From CAYGBW01 sp964348185 (GTDB lineage Bacteria; Desulfobacterota; BSN033; WVXP01), in the NCBI GenBank assembly GCA_964348185.1, contig CAYGBW010000014.1, forward strand, positions 1 to 32,850: a DNA stretch of 32,850 nucleotides. The letters run 5' to 3'. The notes under the pieces were generated by a model. The model was not told where the DNA came from, did not search any database, and saw only the letters and a list, made by a program, of their open reading frames with translations. Both the position numbers and the translations under genes were made by a program. How positions within the stretch are numbered: position 1 is the stretch's first letter; each line of letters opens with the position of its first letter. This document shows positions 31,992 through 32,850 of the stretch, in pieces.

Positions 31992-32461
31992 ATGAACCCA
32001 ATGAATGAATGAAAAAAAATATTGCCCCTAGCAGCTCCATTTCGTTCCGAGAATTCCCTTAGTCTTTCGTCGATCATTCCCCATAGTGCCTCACCATCCG
32101 TTCGCCTCTGTTGGGCACATGGGAGCATCCCGCCAAGCGGGACTGACCATTCCAAGGCATCAAAGGCCTTCTTCTCTTTTCCATCCTTGGATTACTAGAC
32201 AACCTTGGACTCTTCTGGAGGAACGTACGTCATTCTTTCCTGAGAGAAAGAGGCACGGATGGTATATGGGGCCACATTTTCCATGGCCTCCCCATCCTAT
32301 AGTCAGTTTTTCATTCGCTCTCTTGGATTCTGTCTACGGGTAATCGGTTGTTCATTCAGCCTCTCGACTCTCGTCTGTGGTTTTCCTTCTAGTCAAAGTT
32401 GAACTTCCGCATGAATCCCTTTGTGGTATACTCTTTTTAAATCTGGAATACTGGAGGCCCC
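31992..32461. other. Intergenic stretch without a convincing gene
   Basis: Begins with a short AATG tandem and an A-run, then a small hairpin TCCCGC-CAA-GCGGGA (32128-32142). Near the right end TATACT (32427-32432) is a possible -10 box for the antitoxin gene, with no good -35 box at 17 bases. GGAGG at 32452-32456 serves that gene. No RNA gene was recognised. Confidence 0.4.
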
Positions 32462-32692
32462 ATGACAACCCCTACCGTCAAATACTCTATGGTTGTTCCC
32501 AAAGAAGCTCGCAAAGAGTTGAATTTCAGGCCTGGCATGAGAGTCGATCTTCAGAAAAACGAAAGGAGTGAATGGGTTTTGGTTAGAGCCGGGGCACAGG
32601 CGGAAAAATGGATTGGCAAATACCCTTCTTCCAAGCCTGTGGCAGAGGAAATAGCAGAGCTACGTGGGAGGGAGGCCAGTGATTTCGATTGA
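32462..32692 (+). CDS. VapB/AbrB-type antitoxin
   Basis: A 76-residue protein with an N-terminal SpoVT/AbrB-like swapped-hairpin DNA-binding domain (YSMVVPKEARKELNFRPGMR and the following VDLQKNE strand). The remainder, ending in PVAEEIAELRGREASDFD, is the charged tail that would wrap the toxin. It probably binds its own promoter and neutralises the PIN-domain toxin, whose start overlaps its end by 14 bases. A GGAGG precedes the ATG. Confidence 0.82.
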   Translation: MTTPTVKYSMVVPKEARKELNFRPGMRVDLQKNERSEWVLVRAGAQAEKWIGKYPSSKPVAEEIAELRGREASDFD

Positions 32693-32850
32693 TACTGGAA
32701 TCCTTTTGGCAATTCTTCGGGGTGAGAGGAAGCATCGCCAAGCTGACTTACTTTCCCTGGGTGCTACGCACCGTCTTGCTATTTGCGACGCTGCCTTTGC
32801 TGAACTATGTACTGCCTTCCAAAATGCGGGGGAAGCCGACGCTTTTCTTG
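32679..32850 (+). CDS. PIN-domain toxin (VapC type), N-terminal fragment (cut by window edge)
   Basis: The frame from a GTG at 32679 reads ISIDTGILLAILRGERKHRQ, the first conserved Asp of a PIN nuclease (Asp at residue 4), and later AICDAAFAELCTAF with the conserved Glu. It stays open to the end of the window, about 57 codons; the last acidic residues lie outside. VapC toxins cut RNA, often tRNA, when free of antitoxin. A GGGAGGGAGG site lies just upstream. Overlap with the antitoxin end is typical of VapBC operons. Confidence 0.78.
   Translation, partial: MISIDTGILLAILRGERKHRQADLLSLGATHRLAICDAAFAELCTAFQNAGEADAFL

Noticed and set aside
32128..32142. Hairpin TCCCGC-CAA-GCGGGA as a terminator of the CGNR gene.
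   Set aside because: It is about 140 bases after the stop codon, only six base pairs long and without a T-tract.
1..32850. CRISPR arrays, tRNA and rRNA genes.
   Set aside because: No regularly spaced repeats and no tRNA- or rRNA-like stretch were found by reading; a profile search would be needed to exclude a tRNA fully.

Overview
The window looks like accessory and catabolic chromosome from an anaerobic or facultative bacterium. Periplasmic nitrate reductase, an aldehyde:ferredoxin oxidoreductase, an MttB-superfamily methyltransferase, TRAP transport genes and many degenerate intergenic repeats fit a Desulfobacterota-like ('deltaproteobacterial') genome or a related uncultured lineage. No rRNA or tRNA gene was seen, so this placement is inference. 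Almost every gene boundary carries small repeats: a MITE-like element, REP-like hairpins, and two dispersed repeat families.

Left part (1-8.3 kb): a minus-strand pair (DUF917-type protein cut by the window edge, and an FGGY sugar kinase) is separated from plus-strand napA-napB by a MITE-like insertion with an 8-bp target duplication. Then follow a cold-shock protein with a structured leader, a rhomboid protease fused to a DnaJ-C-like domain, and a galactonate-dehydratase-like enolase-superfamily enzyme.

Centre (8.4-20.6 kb): a GntR/FCD regulator with a textbook promoter and a palindromic operator heads a long plus-strand run: hyuA-hyuB (ATP-dependent hydantoinase/oxoprolinase), a non-pyrrolysine MttB-family methyltransferase, and a TRAP transporter (dctP, dctQ, dctM). 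Together these look like one uptake and degradation system, probably for an N-methylated or cyclic-amide compound. Convergent to it is a minus-strand pair, an amidohydrolase and an alpha/beta-hydrolase-fold protein whose nucleophile serine is alanine.

Right centre (21.3-27.4 kb): a plus-strand cluster resembles a rewired branched-chain amino acid pathway. It holds a class IV aminotransferase, a ketol-acid-reductoisomerase-like protein lacking the catalytic His, a DUF296/PPC protein, an acetolactate-synthase-like ThDP enzyme split by an in-frame TAG, and a threonine-synthase-like PLP enzyme. It is followed by a convergent aldehyde:ferredoxin oxidoreductase.

Right end (29.4-32.9 kb): a minus-strand operon (QueG-like double [4Fe-4S] protein, small 73-aa protein, GNAT acetyltransferase) faces a CGNR zinc-finger regulator. 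Their promoters overlap face to face. The window ends in a VapBC-type toxin-antitoxin pair with the toxin truncated.

The strongest candidates for an undescribed system are the HyuAB-MttB-TRAP operon and the variant KARI/ThDP/aminotransferase/threonine-synthase cluster. Substrates for both are inference.
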